From the NCBI GenBank assembly GCA_002633005.1, contig NMRA01000030.1:1090237-1133235 (forward strand): DNA of 42,999 bases, written 5' to 3'. The stretch is from Phoronis australis (lineage: Eukaryota > Phoronida > Phoronidae). The notes under the pieces were generated by a model, which was given only the letters and a program-made list of their open reading frames with translations, was not told the origin of the DNA and made no database searches. Position numbers and translations under genes: made by a program. Positions 33,472 to 42,999 of the stretch are shown here, piece by piece. Each line of letters begins with the position of its first letter. Position 1 is the first letter of the stretch.

Positions 33472-34488
33472 CTTTGAGGCTAGACCGAAATGCCTGTACA
33501 ATGGAAAGCAAAGAGTCCTTCTGAAAAAGGACACAACAACTTGATTAAGACTTGTATGTACATCCAACCAAGACAATGTAGGGCTCAGCTTACGGATGTT
33601 CCAACAGGACTCGACGTTATTGTCACCTTCAGTAATTCTGTGGTTGTAAGCAAAGGCTAACATCAAGTCAACAAGGCCAAGCAAAATTTGACTTCTTTCG
33701 AAATCTGTGAAAATGTATTCTTTCTTTGGGAGTTTCAGCATCAAATCCCTCTCTGCACCTGTAAAACATACCGCAGTTTCACCATGATATGCTGGCGTGT
33801 CTTTATCTAGTAAAACACTCTCATACCATGCAGGCTTGAATGCTATTAAGCATTTGATGGCATCATCATCAAATAAGTCGGCTAAATAATGTTCTGCACT
33901 GAAACAATGTCTCTCGTTTTCTCTCCTCTGACTTCCTCTGTCCTGTACAGAAGTGGAATCCGGATAACACAAGTCAATTATTTCCTTTGTCATTTCTTCG
34001 CCAAGTTTCGTAAACACATTGCTTCTCAATTGGCCAAATCCGTACTTAGAATTCCCAAGGTAGTCACCCCACACAACAGGATGCCAATCAAATTCGACTT
34101 CTTCTCCTTCATCCTCAGGATTACATTCACATTCTGCTCCTTCAATGGACTGTGAACTAATAACTTCAATCATAGGTGCACCTAAAGTTTCTTTCTTAGG
34201 TGTTAATAAAGAAGTTATCATGTCTAAGCCTTCAAAATTATCTCCAGGCGTTTCTTTGGCTACACGTACAATATAGGTACCATTTGTACTGTCATATTTG
34301 GCAGATTCCTGACCATCCTCAAGAATGACTCCGGGCAAAGTCAGACACAGGAAATACGGCTTGGAGAAGAAACGAAATTCTGAGCCCTCTATAAATATTT
34401 CTGTCTCCGTAATTTTTGTATACGGAGCTTCAATGTTTATCGTGACAAAGTTACTGTCTTGGGACAAGTGGAAGCGTGGTGTCAACAT
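33472..34488 (-). CDS. SHQ1: SHQ1, first coding exon (H/ACA RNP assembly factor)
   Basis: Codes residues 1-339. SHQ1 is a conserved chaperone that holds dyskerin (CBF5) before it joins H/ACA ribonucleoproteins, which guide pseudouridylation and stabilise telomerase RNA. Residues 1-95 form the N-terminal CS (Hsp20-like) domain: MLTPRFHLSQDSNFVTI, EGSEFRFFSKPYFLCLTLPG and ETPGDNFEGLDM all match human SHQ1. An acidic linker follows (about 118-135). The SHQ1-specific domain begins near YGFGQLRS (149) and includes HYLADLFDDDAI (200), ITEGDNNVESCWNIRKLSPT (285-304) and CFPLYRHFGL. The ATG at 34488 is chosen because MLTP is the family start. The donor GTAATC follows residue 339, phase 0. The open frame runs 20 codons past the donor into the intron. 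No damage is seen. Confidence 0.96.
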
Positions 34489-34515
34489 TATGTTGATCCT
34501 AGAAAAATAAACATC
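34489..34515 (-). promoter_or_regulatory. Possible 3' splice site of a 5' UTR intron of SHQ1
   Basis: On the minus strand a T-rich tract ends in TTTTTCTAG, with AG at 34499-34500, only 10 bases before the start codon. A branch-like TATTGAT lies about 15 bases further upstream. This would fit an intron in the SHQ1 5' UTR, with the promoter farther right. The call is by motif only. Confidence 0.4.
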
Positions 34516-37490
34516 AATAAAATATGATTACACACTCAAAACTTTTTTATTTGTAACAATGGGGCTATTCAGAAAGTTAACATTAATTAGAGGGTGCGCG
34601 TGTACTAGTGGTGATAGATAAGCAGCCTCGATTTCACGAGCCCTTTAAATACATGGTGAAATGGCTTGTAGCCATGCCAACTGAATCTGAGATTGCGTGA
34701 AAAGGGTGCTTCTATGAGAGGAAGTAAGCACGACCTTACACAAAGGTAAGGTTTGGGATTATTTTAACGATTATTCCATGTGTATTCTGCTGATGCCTGC
34801 TAACTGAGGTACTTGCCAACGTCGACTTCGTGGCAGACACATCAAAGCAGTATTATTGTTTGGAATGATTTCTATGAGGTTTATCAGTGAGTTAAATCAA
34901 TCAATGCTGAATGGTTATGCTGCCAACTCAATATTGGTTAGTGAGTTAAGATTACAATCCAACCCCAATGGCAAAGGGAACCTGACAAATACCCATTAGA
35001 CTATTTGTTTACTCCCTATCCTATGTCTTCCGGAAATCTATTACACATTGAAATTGAAATCTATCACGTCTGTTTTCACTTGACCTTTGATCGCTTCTGC
35101 ACCGTCCCTGAATGGTCAGAAATTGGTTTTAAGCATTTGACTGCAGCTAACCAGCAAGATCTTCCCATCCAGTGCAGATCTGTTGTCAAAACCTACTTTC
35201 TATATTGGAAACAACGAACAAAGCCTTTGAAATGGAACAGCTAGTTTTAAAGAAAGGTATGTAAGTCGTTTTGTTAATTTACTTATTCAGGTCCTTAGTG
35301 GGGGATTGGCATAGGGGGTTGGGGTTGTAAAATTTGGTGCAACTGAATGTGTGGAAATAACAGGTAATACATGTCTAGGGGAAAGAGCATGCTGAGGTAA
35401 TTCTTAACCTCCATGAAGTTCATTCAAGTTTTTTTCATGAAATTGTTTTGCTATCAATTGTAAACCCATAAAAATATATTACATTTTCTGAATTCTTAGT
35501 GACAGAATAGCCTTAACTCATGCCTTGAAATGTTGCAAGTCTTTTAAAAATTCAAATGACTGCCATTGTTTGTGAAAATTGCATTTTTGATGGTGCCTTA
35601 CGATTTGTAATTACTCTTAAACAACAGAAAGATTATCCATCATTTTTTAAATGACCCAAGTCTTCTATTAGAAGAAAAATAAAAAGTCTGAGAAACAGTT
35701 CCCTCAGCCTTGAACTAGAAGTATGCTTGACAGACCCATCTGTAATCGGAGTTTCAAATTGCTGAAAGTATCAAAAATATAAAGGCTTGAAAATGGGTAA
35801 CAAAGGTTTGAAGTTGTCTAAAAAAACTTGCATATTTTGTAGAAAAGTGATGCGTTTAAAGAATTGTTATGCCTACGAATGAAAAATAGGGACGCAGTTT
35901 TATACAATATTGCACTCTTGCTTTCTGAAAATAGTAATTAGATAATTTTATGTGAAATTGTAGAGCAGTCACCATATCATATTCTTGAAAAACAGGGGTA
36001 GCATTTTTGACCCAACCAGGAGTACTTGATTATTCATATTTCAATATCTGTTCCAGGTTCAGTGACATTTTACGGCCACTTCAAAAAGCTTAGTTCGTAG
36101 CTCATGTCTGCTGCAAAATGAGCTGTAAGGATTTTGCCTCAAGGGATGGTGACGGAAGCTAAAAGCGAGCACAGGTGAAATGCTGAAAGCTGACCAGCCA
36201 TCCTCAAGTGAACTACTGAACCAAGAAGAGAAGTGATGCAATAATTAATTTTCATTGGCAACCAAATACAATTTACTGAACACTTACCTCATGTCAACTG
36301 AATGCTTTGAGGATTTACGCTCGCGACGTGAATGGAATCCAAGAAGTGAGACATTTGTTCACTGCCTCATGACTCAAATCTTCATAGTTCATTTGGCACA
36401 CATGTGAGCTATGAACTACGCTCATTTTCATTTGAGACACGGAGCTCTCCAGGTCTTAAGTGCTTAGCTCATTACCTTTGATAGTCAATGAACATTAATC
36501 ATTGCATCACCTGACAAACAAATATTTATCTCTGGCTCATTCTAGCCATGTGCTACTTACGCTCTTGCTTGCAGTGGGCAGGTAACCTACAACCAGCTAC
36601 TAGTACAGTGCGCGCTGCATGGACGCACCCAGCCTTCACTATGGAGGGCTCGAATTCCTGACGTGGACCTTTTGCTAACAAAAGAGCAGGCAGACTAAAA
36701 AAAAACCAAAAAAAAACAAAAAACGGGAGCACCACTGTGGAGTGCGCGTTTGCGATTATTTAGTCCCATTTTTTTTCGACTTTTTGTCTCTCAGGGGCGG
36801 ACCTTCTTGACCACTTCGTCAAATAGGGGGACTCATTCGAGCGCTGTGTTATAGTTTAGTTGAGGACAGCAGTTCAGCTTGTAGCTACATGCATGGCACT
36901 AACATAAGTCTGAAGGGCCAGCGCAGACAGATAGCTTTGAGTCTCAAGTAAAATTTGCCTCACTTCATTGTTACCCACACATTCCAACATACGATCCTCG
37001 ATTTTGGTGACAATTAAAGGCCACATTCCACTATCAAAAATGTGGCGCAAAATACGTTGAATCAATATGAAAAGTGAAAAGCACTGCTTGTGTCAGGGGC
37101 CCTGAGAGGTCACTCATACTGACAGGGAGCACGTAGGCGGGTACCAAAACTTGCGTGCAGGTGGCGTGGGGTCCAATAGGCCCCTTAATTTCCATTTCAT
37201 CCTTGCAAAAGGCCCACTGCATTGGCCTTAGCAGAAAAAAACTATCCGACAAGAGGGGTTGGAATTACACCCGCAATAGGAAGGTCTCTGTGCAATTTGT
37301 GGTACAGGCCTGCAGGCACTGCTTGTCATTGCGAGTGATTCCCAAGGGACACGAATGTCATATCCCTAGGCGCAAACAACTTGTAAAAAATGGCCAATTG
37401 TCGATTAGTGCAATTGAACGAAAGACCACGCACGCCAGGGCCAGGGGGATACGATGTCATACCACATGCCGTGTGCAGTATTAATAATGG
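34516..37490. other. Upstream region of SHQ1, no gene recognised
   Basis: The SHQ1 promoter and any non-coding first exon should lie in here, but nothing marks them. Open frames (35005-35244, 36059-36241, 37155-37484) show no domain. An A-rich run with AAAAAAAAACC units lies at 36698-36722. CAGGGGCGGACC at 36793 resembles a DNA-transposon end, but I found no partner. Confidence 0.4.
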
Positions 37491-37790
37491 CAGGTTACTG
37501 ATTTTGAGAACTGAACAAGGAACTGCTCTAAGAAAAATTTTGATAATATTTCTTCGAGTTGGAAGAAATAAAACACATAAACAGCCTCCTAAGGTATCCC
37601 TCTATATGCAAAAGGTACACTTGAGAACCCAATGGTCGTCCGCCTAAGCGTAAAACCGGCTTGTTGTCATACTCACCAAATTATTCCCCTTCAAAGTTAT
37701 GCTCTGAATAGGATTTGATTCAACTCTCACAAATATATAGTATTCGTTGATTCAAAAGTTTTCTTTTATTGATGCCGAGTTGTTCAACTG
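37491..37790 (+). repeat. Repeat family B, copy 1
   Basis: The blocks GATTTTGAGAACTGAACAAGG, TTCTTCGAGTTGGAAG, CCTCCTAAGGTATCCC, GGTCGTCCGCCTAAGCG and TCAAAAGTTTTCTTTTATTG recur at 42316-42650 (same strand) and 41515-41905 (opposite strand). It lacks the roughly 130-base segment containing GAGGCGAT palindromes that the other two copies carry. No coding potential. Confidence 0.8.
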
Positions 37791-38340
37791 TGCATTGCTT
37801 TTCGGCAGCCATGTTTTAATGACTCCTATGGTCCTCATATGCTGCCGCCTTTTGAAAGAACAGAAAACCACGTTCCAATCTGGAGTGCTTGTCTGCCAGT
37901 CAGGTACAAACTTTTCGGGAGAAACGCGCATCGAAGAACTGAGACAAAAATTGGTGCATTTACCGACTGTTGAAACCACTTAAAAACTTGTAGATTTTAC
38001 TAATGCACATTTTTGTTCATTTTCAGAAGATATTTTCGAAATCAAATTTTCTTCAGACGGAACAAAACAACCCAGGGATTGTTCATACAATGTATCTATT
38101 TGTCCCAGGCACTAACCGACACCTGTCAGGCCAAAGGAAAAATGTAGCAGACAAATGCAACACGCTGGGTGCTTAACAGTTTCGGCCCACGCAATGGTCA
38201 TCAAAATATTGCCCACTTGTTCTTTATTGCAAAACACAGTACTGAAATGGCGGATTTCAGTTGTGCTTCAACTTGTACGCCTGTCGTAGGTGAAACTTCC
38301 GAGTTTAAGCAAGCAACCTACATTTCAAATTCAATAATTT
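37791..38340. other. Unexplained stretch before the truncated LINE
   Basis: No gene is seen. LINE homology begins only at about 38341, so this is either the original insertion site or an uncharacterised repeat. Confidence 0.4.
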
Positions 38341-40740
38341 TCTCCATATCTCTTCATACTGTGCACAGAGATCATGGCAATTACGGTCCTTCAGAATTCA
38401 AAAATTAAAGGCATTTGTATTGGGAGCAGATCTCATAAAATAATGCAGTATGCCGATGATACAGTCTTATCTCTTAATAGGTCTAGCGACTCTCTGAATG
38501 AAACCCTGAATCTTTTAGACCAATTTTTCAAGTTCTTTGGACTAAAACCTAATTCTAATAGAAAAAACAGAATGTGTATGGACAGAGTCTATGAAATAGT
38601 GACATAAGGTTATGCCCTGAGAGAGAGCTACTTTGGAGAAAAAAATATTTCACCACACTTGGTATTAAATTTAGTCTTGAGCTGCCAGAAATAACCACAT
38701 TAAATTATGAAGAAAAGATCAGTGAAATTGAAGGTGGTCTCAGGACGTGGGCCAAAAGAATTTTGACTCCCCTGGGAAAAATAACTGTAATTAAATCATT
38801 TATGATTTCCGAGCTAACTCATTTGTTTATTGCATTACCTTCCGCGTTACAGGAAACAATTCAAAGACTAGAAAAACTTTTCTATAATTTTGTATGGGAT
38901 GGTAAAAACGATAAAATCGGTCGAACTACGTTAATTCAAAATTTCACGCATAGAGGCTTTAAAATGATACACATTAGCTCTTTCATCAAATCTTTAAAGG
39001 TTTCATGGTTTCGTAAAATAAATTCATGTAGTGAAGAGTTGTGGATGGATATTTTGTCCCAAAATAACTTTTTTAATACCCATCATAACTACTTGTGCTT
39101 TGGCACAACATTTTATGAGATCTGGTCCAAAAATATTTCGAATTTGTTCTGGAAAGAGATATTCTCTTACATTAAAGAATTTTTGAGTAAATTTCCTATA
39201 AAAAGAGAAAATGTTATATATAAACCTTTGTGGTACAACTCTAATATTTTGGCAGGTAAAAGACATTTATACTACAGAAGGTGGTATGAGAAAAATATTG
39301 TATTTATTTATGACTTTTTAGACTCTAATGGGACGTTTATGAATTATCATAATGAAACTTTCTGTAACGTACATGATTTTTCTCCACCCTTCACTGAATT
39401 CCTTGGTCTTAGGAGTATATTACGATCATATCTAAAAGATAGTAAAGGTCACGTCTTTCAAGTTACTTTACCTAATTTTGCACAGGTATTCTCTAGCACC
39501 CTATTATGCCAAAAGCCAAATTAATTTATCTATGATACTTTAGTTTATCAGCTATATAGAAAACCAAAATTTGAGTTAAAATGGGAGATGGTGTTGAATC
39601 AGGCCTTCATGCAGCGTACGTCCTGGGCGTCCAAATGGACGCCCCAGCACTAATATGGACGCCCTGGCAAGGACGCCCAATGTATCATTTGGACACCCAC
39701 TGTCAATAGGAACCTTTCAAGTTTGGACACACACATTGTAATGATTACTAGGAAGCCTCTGAAGGCTCACAGTGGGGGCTCTTTTTTCAAAGCAGGAAGA
39801 AATATACAATGTATATACAAAGTATATACAATGTTGCTATGCTCACACTTGGTTGATAGCATTGTAAAAGTCTTGGTCTACACCAATGTTTTATTAAAAT
39901 GCTCACTACAGAAGGCTGTTTTGTAAACTTAGATGTAAAAACCTTGGTCTATGCATTTTTTTGTAAAAAAAATCTGTGTGTTTGGGGGGATTGCTGGGGA
40001 TGGGGGGTTACGCGTCGGAATTATGGACGCCCTGGAATATTGGGAACCTCATTTTGGACACCCTATTTTCGAAATCCTGGATGAAGGCCTGTGTTGAATT
40101 TGCAATTATCTGATGAATGGTGGAGAAAAACCTACTGTTGCTCTGTAGACTTCACATCTGATACGAAATTAAAATGGTTTCAAATTAGATTGACCCATAG
40201 AATTTTAAGTACAAACACTTTTCTCCATAAAATTGGAGTTACTAACTCGCAATTGTGCACCTTTTGTAAAAAGGAACCAGAGGACTTAATTCATCTCTAT
40301 TGGTCTTGTCATGTTGTATGTTCCTTTTGGTCGGCATTATTTCGATGGATCGACCAAAAAGTAAATATAACCTTAAATCCTGCCATCATCGATATCCTTT
40401 TTGGTAAGCATTCTGAATCAAAAGTAATAAATCTAATATTGATATTGTGTAAATATCATATATATCGTCGTAGGTTAGAAAAACGCTTGCCCTGTATTGA
40501 ACATCTCAAGGCAGAGATATACGAATACTTCAAAATTGAAAAATACATTTTTGCCAAAAATTGTGAACTTTTAGAATTTCATAAGAGATGGTCTCCTGTG
40601 GTTCTTTTGTTTCGTTGACTGGGGTTACAACTAAGATTTAGGCCCCCAGAGTGAATGAGTGTATGAATGTGTATATTCCCTTTAAATTTAGTATATGTCT
40701 CACGCTACTTATGGATGAATAAATGTTAAAAAAATAAAAA
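38341..40740 (+). mobile_element. Tx1-like LINE, 5'-truncated, with nested insertion
   Basis: ORF2 homology starts at about 38341 within the reverse transcriptase (SPYLFILCTEIMA), followed by the catalytic motif in MQYADDTVLSL (about 38442-38475). After a frameshift near 38620 comes LNYEEKISEIEGGLRTWAKR, then 38763-39524 with LTPLGKITVIKSF and FYNFVWDGKNDKI. The last part (40091-40618) has WWRKTY, LSTNTFLHKIG and the zinc-like CTFCKKEPEDLIHLYWSCH. These blocks in this order are typical of L1/Tx1-type LINEs. A short 3' UTR ends in an A-rich tail near 40712-40740. A 492-bp hAT-type element interrupts it at 39600. It is inactive. Confidence 0.87.
39600..40091. mobile_element. hAT-type non-autonomous element (MITE), 492 bp
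   Basis: The ends are CAGGCCTTCATGCAG (39600-39614) and, in reverse, CAGGCCTTCATCCAG (40077-40091), inverted repeats of 15 bp with one mismatch. TGTTGAAT directly flanks both sides (39592-39599 and 40092-40099), a perfect 8-bp target duplication. An 8-bp duplication with CAG...CTG ends is diagnostic of the hAT superfamily. Removing the element with one flank copy rejoins the LINE reading frame without loss. GGACGCCC and its variants recur near both ends, as expected of subterminal transposase-binding repeats. There is no transposase gene, so it depends on one in trans. Confidence 0.93.
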
Positions 40741-41443
40741 AATAATTCTAATCCAAAACTTAACTGATTGAAAATATTCAAGTTAGTATTTTAATGATTA
40801 TTTGTAATTTTATTTCACTGACAGCTCATTTTAGCCAGTGACTTAAAATTTTATTGCATAAACTGGGATATCTTGTTTCTCATCTTGACATCATGCACTT
40901 TTCTTGGTTGAAGCACAACACACACTCGGCCAGGAAACACATTTCGTGCGAGTGTTACAATGCGCGTGGCAGACGAGTTAACTCAATGGCTTTGGGCAAA
41001 AGTGAAACCTTCATAAAAATCACAGAACACAAAATAACTTCGCATACCAGTACAGGAAATTTTTCTGTTTTTTTTCTCTAAAAATCAAGCATTTTCCTTG
41101 ATTTCTGATGTATTATCCAAGAAAAAAGGCAAAAAAAACCACGGAGAACGTGTCACACAGGAAAAACTGCGAGTTCCACAGACTCAAACTCACAGACTCG
41201 AACTCACGCCCCCCCCCCTAAATCCACCTATGCATCATGGAATAAGGTCCTTGAGTTTGTGATTTTGACATTTTTTTGGCATTTTTGTAGTCAAATTAAC
41301 ACCCCAAGGCAATTTAAAAAGTTCAAATGAAAGAGGGTATTCTAAGATTTGTTCGATGGTAGTTTCGTGGAGTTCCATGCACATTTGAGTAGAAAATTCT
41401 GAGTAAACAGATCTTGAGTGTCCAACCTTTATGTTTTCTTAGT
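40741..41443. other. Non-coding, nothing recognised
   Basis: The stretch is AT-rich. A run of ten or more C bases lies at about 41208-41218, and a short direct repeat of ACTCACAGACTCGAACTCAC lies just before it (about 41180-41205). The open frame 40854-41081 is featureless. Confidence 0.4.
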
Positions 41444-41503
41444 AGTGAGTGACGTCATTTGCGATCGAGGAACAGATAAACTCAAGCGCCTGTGGTTGAA
41501 ACA
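41444..41503 (-). repeat. Dispersed repeat, inverted relative of 29050-29122
   Basis: The reverse complement shares CACAGGCGCTTGA, TTTATCTGTTCCTCGAT and GTCACTCACTACTAAGAAAA with 29050-29122. It joins directly to the family B copy that starts at 41515. Confidence 0.75.
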
Positions 41504-41514
41504 ACTCGGCATAA

Positions 41515-41926
41515 AAAAAGAAAACTTTTGAATCAACGAATACTATGTACTTGTGAGACTTAAATCGAATCCTATGCAGAGTACAACTTTGAAGTGGAAT
41601 AATTGGGCGAGTACGACAACAAGCCAGTTTCTAGGCAATAACCATCGCCTCTGTTGGCCCGACCAGAGGCGATGCAGCTCTTATAAGCGCTCCATACGTC
41701 GGAAGCTTTTCGGCAAATTATGCCTCGCACCGATTAAAACATCAAAGTGACGTTGTTGTAAATACCTTTTGCGCATAGAGGAACACCTTAGGAGGTTGTC
41801 GATGTGTTTAATTCCTTCCAACTCGAACAAATACTCGCGTTATCAAACTTTTTCTTCGAGCAGTCCCTATTTCAGTTCCCAAAATCGTGAACTCACCATT
41901 TTCACTTGGCGCACGCCAAGAGATAT
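41515..41926 (-). repeat. Repeat family B, copy 2; left arm of a large inverted repeat
   Basis: The reverse complement of 41608-41926 matches 42292-42612. The outer part (41515-41610) matches the end of copy 1 (37660-37790). It contains CATCGCCTCTGTTGGCCCGACCAGAGGCGATG-like pairing at about 41645-41676, a small hairpin, plus AAGCTTTTCGGC and TTCGAGCAGTCCCTATTTC. The open frame 41553-41750 is not conserved in frame between the copies. Confidence 0.85.
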
Positions 41927-42291
41927 GACCTCATTCTTTTAACCAGGCCGAAGGTCAGAAGTTGCAGTCCTACCGGCGAACTTTGAAAGCTGAAGTCCCC
42001 GCCCTCTGCGCATGTGCTGCCGGGAACTAGCCGTGCATTTGCCGTGTTGTTAAACATTAAAATGTCAAATATATGCACAAAGACTATTAAATGTCATATC
42101 AACAGCATTTATTTTTATCAGATACAAACAATAATTCATTGAAATGCTATCAGTTTCAAATAACGCCAATTAAAGACAAGTAGTGGGGGCATTTTGGAAA
42201 TGGACATTTGGACCGCAATGGGCTCACCTTTGGCCTATTTAAAGATTGAAGTCATGAAGTCACATCACCTAGCGAGTGCGGTAAAAATTGG
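41927..42291. other. Spacer of the large inverted repeat
   Basis: 365 bases between the arms, with no repeat partner in this window and no open frame of note. The left third is GC-richer (GCCCTCTGCGCATGTGCTGCC) and the middle is AT-rich. Confidence 0.5.
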
Positions 42292-42650
42292 AGCGTGCGC
42301 AGTATAAAAATGGTGAGTTCACGATTTTGGGAACCGAAATAGGGACTGCTCGAAGAATAAGTTTGATGAAGGGAGTACTTGTTCGAGTTGGAAGGAATTT
42401 AACACATCGACAACCTAGCTCCTAACTTAGTACTAAGGTGTTCCTGTTAGTGTTGCGCAAAAGGTATTTATAACAACCTGACTTTGATGTTTTAGTCGGT
42501 GCGAGGCATAATTCGCCGAAAAGCTTCTGGTGTATGGAGCGCCTATAGGAGCTGCATCGCCTTTGGTCGGGCCAACAGAGGCGATGGTCATTGCCTAGCC
42601 AGTTTCATGCCTTTTAAGCTTAGACTAGTTAGGCGGACGACCCACAGGCG
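42292..42650 (+). repeat. Repeat family B, copy 3; right arm of a large inverted repeat
   Basis: About 320 bases are the reverse complement of 41608-41926, with shared blocks ATGGTGAGTTCACGATTTTG, AGGGACTGCTCGAAG, GGTGCGAGGCATAATT and GAGGCGATGGT. It is followed by GTTAGGCGGACGACCC, which corresponds to the region around 37628 in copy 1, and then by the repeat at 42648. Confidence 0.85.
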
Positions 42651-42898
42651 TCCTCAGCTTCTGATCGTCCCCAATACACTACATATAATACTACAAGGTA
42701 TGACACTCCCGACTAGAAATTCCATGGGTGCTTCACTTCAGCCGTCCATAGCAAACATAAAACTCAATAAATTTGCACAAAACAGGGGTTCAACAAACCA
42801 TGAAGAATTGTTCTTTCTCCCAATACCATTCACGGTGTCCTGTTACGACGACTTCGTAAGAAATTCGCAGTCAAAGAACAAAAATGTTCACAAAAAGC
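42648..42898 (-). repeat. Dispersed repeat, inverted relative of 1843-2094
   Basis: The reverse complement shares with 1843-2094 TTTATTGAGTTTT, GGAATTTCTAGTC, TGTCATACCTTGTAGTAT, GTGTATTGGGGAC and CAGAAGCTGAGGACGCCT. Here it joins directly to repeat family B, so the two may be parts of one larger element. The last 100 bases of the window (42899-42999) have no partner. Confidence 0.8.
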
Positions 42899-42999
42899 CC
42901 CCACACACGTTCTCCCTAGGCCCGTCGAGGTCAAGGACGGTACGGAAATTGTCGCTTTGTCGCGTAAAGTCACGATGTCGCTACTTCCGTAACTCACCG

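Noticed and set aside
33889-34155. Plus-strand open frame within SHQ1 exon 1
   Set aside because: It is antisense to strongly conserved SHQ1 codons.
36793-36804. CAGGGGCGGACC as a transposon end
   Set aside because: No inverted partner was found within reach on either side.
41553-41750. Open frame in repeat family B copy 2
   Set aside because: The matching arm at 42292-42612 does not keep the frame open, so it is not conserved coding sequence.

Overview
The window looks like nuclear DNA from an aquatic invertebrate animal. It is AT-rich, its genes are split by GT-AG introns, it codes extracellular thrombospondin type 1 (TSP1) modules, and it carries CR1/L2-like and Tx1-like LINEs, Penelope-like, hAT and TTAA-target DNA elements. 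The sequence does not let me name the phylum. Nothing bacterial or organellar is visible, and one assembly gap (828 N) lies at 17625-18452.

Left part (1-9.1 kb, plus strand): four TSP1 exons, all bounded by phase-1 introns. They form two homologous pairs: 662-820 and 2867-3025 (159 bp each), then 4541-4708 and 8914-9081 (168 bp each). They probably belong to one multi-TSP1 secreted or surface protein whose ends I cannot find. Repeats and a small inverted-repeat element sit in the introns.

Middle (9.6-25.8 kb): accessory DNA. It holds degenerate direct repeats, two copies of a dispersed repeat (10.6 and 19.9 kb), a GC-richer unrecognised segment (11.2-13 kb), a decayed hAT-type transposase on the minus strand cut in two by another inverted-repeat element that contains the gap, a 39-bp minisatellite, and a 3.4-kb candidate DNA transposon (22371-25800) with TTAA on both sides. 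Inside the last is a broken gene of a protein family I know only as an uncharacterised family of aquatic animals.

Right-middle (26.3-34.5 kb, minus strand): the best gene of the window, SHQ1, the assembly chaperone of H/ACA ribonucleoproteins. Three phase-0 coding exons (33472-34488, 28140-28334, 26310-26600) give a 500-residue protein. Intron 1 holds a 5'-truncated CR1/L2-like LINE. Intron 2 holds a Penelope-like relic between inverted terminal repeats, with a tRNA-like sequence.

Right end (37.5-43 kb): a truncated Tx1-like LINE interrupted by a 492-bp hAT-type non-autonomous element with a perfect 8-bp target duplication, then a large inverted repeat (41.6-42.6 kb) made of a repeat family seen again at 37.5 kb, and a reverse-oriented relative of the repeat at 1.84-2.09 kb.

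Apart from SHQ1 and the TSP1 exons I see no intact gene. No CRISPR array or convincing functional RNA gene was found.
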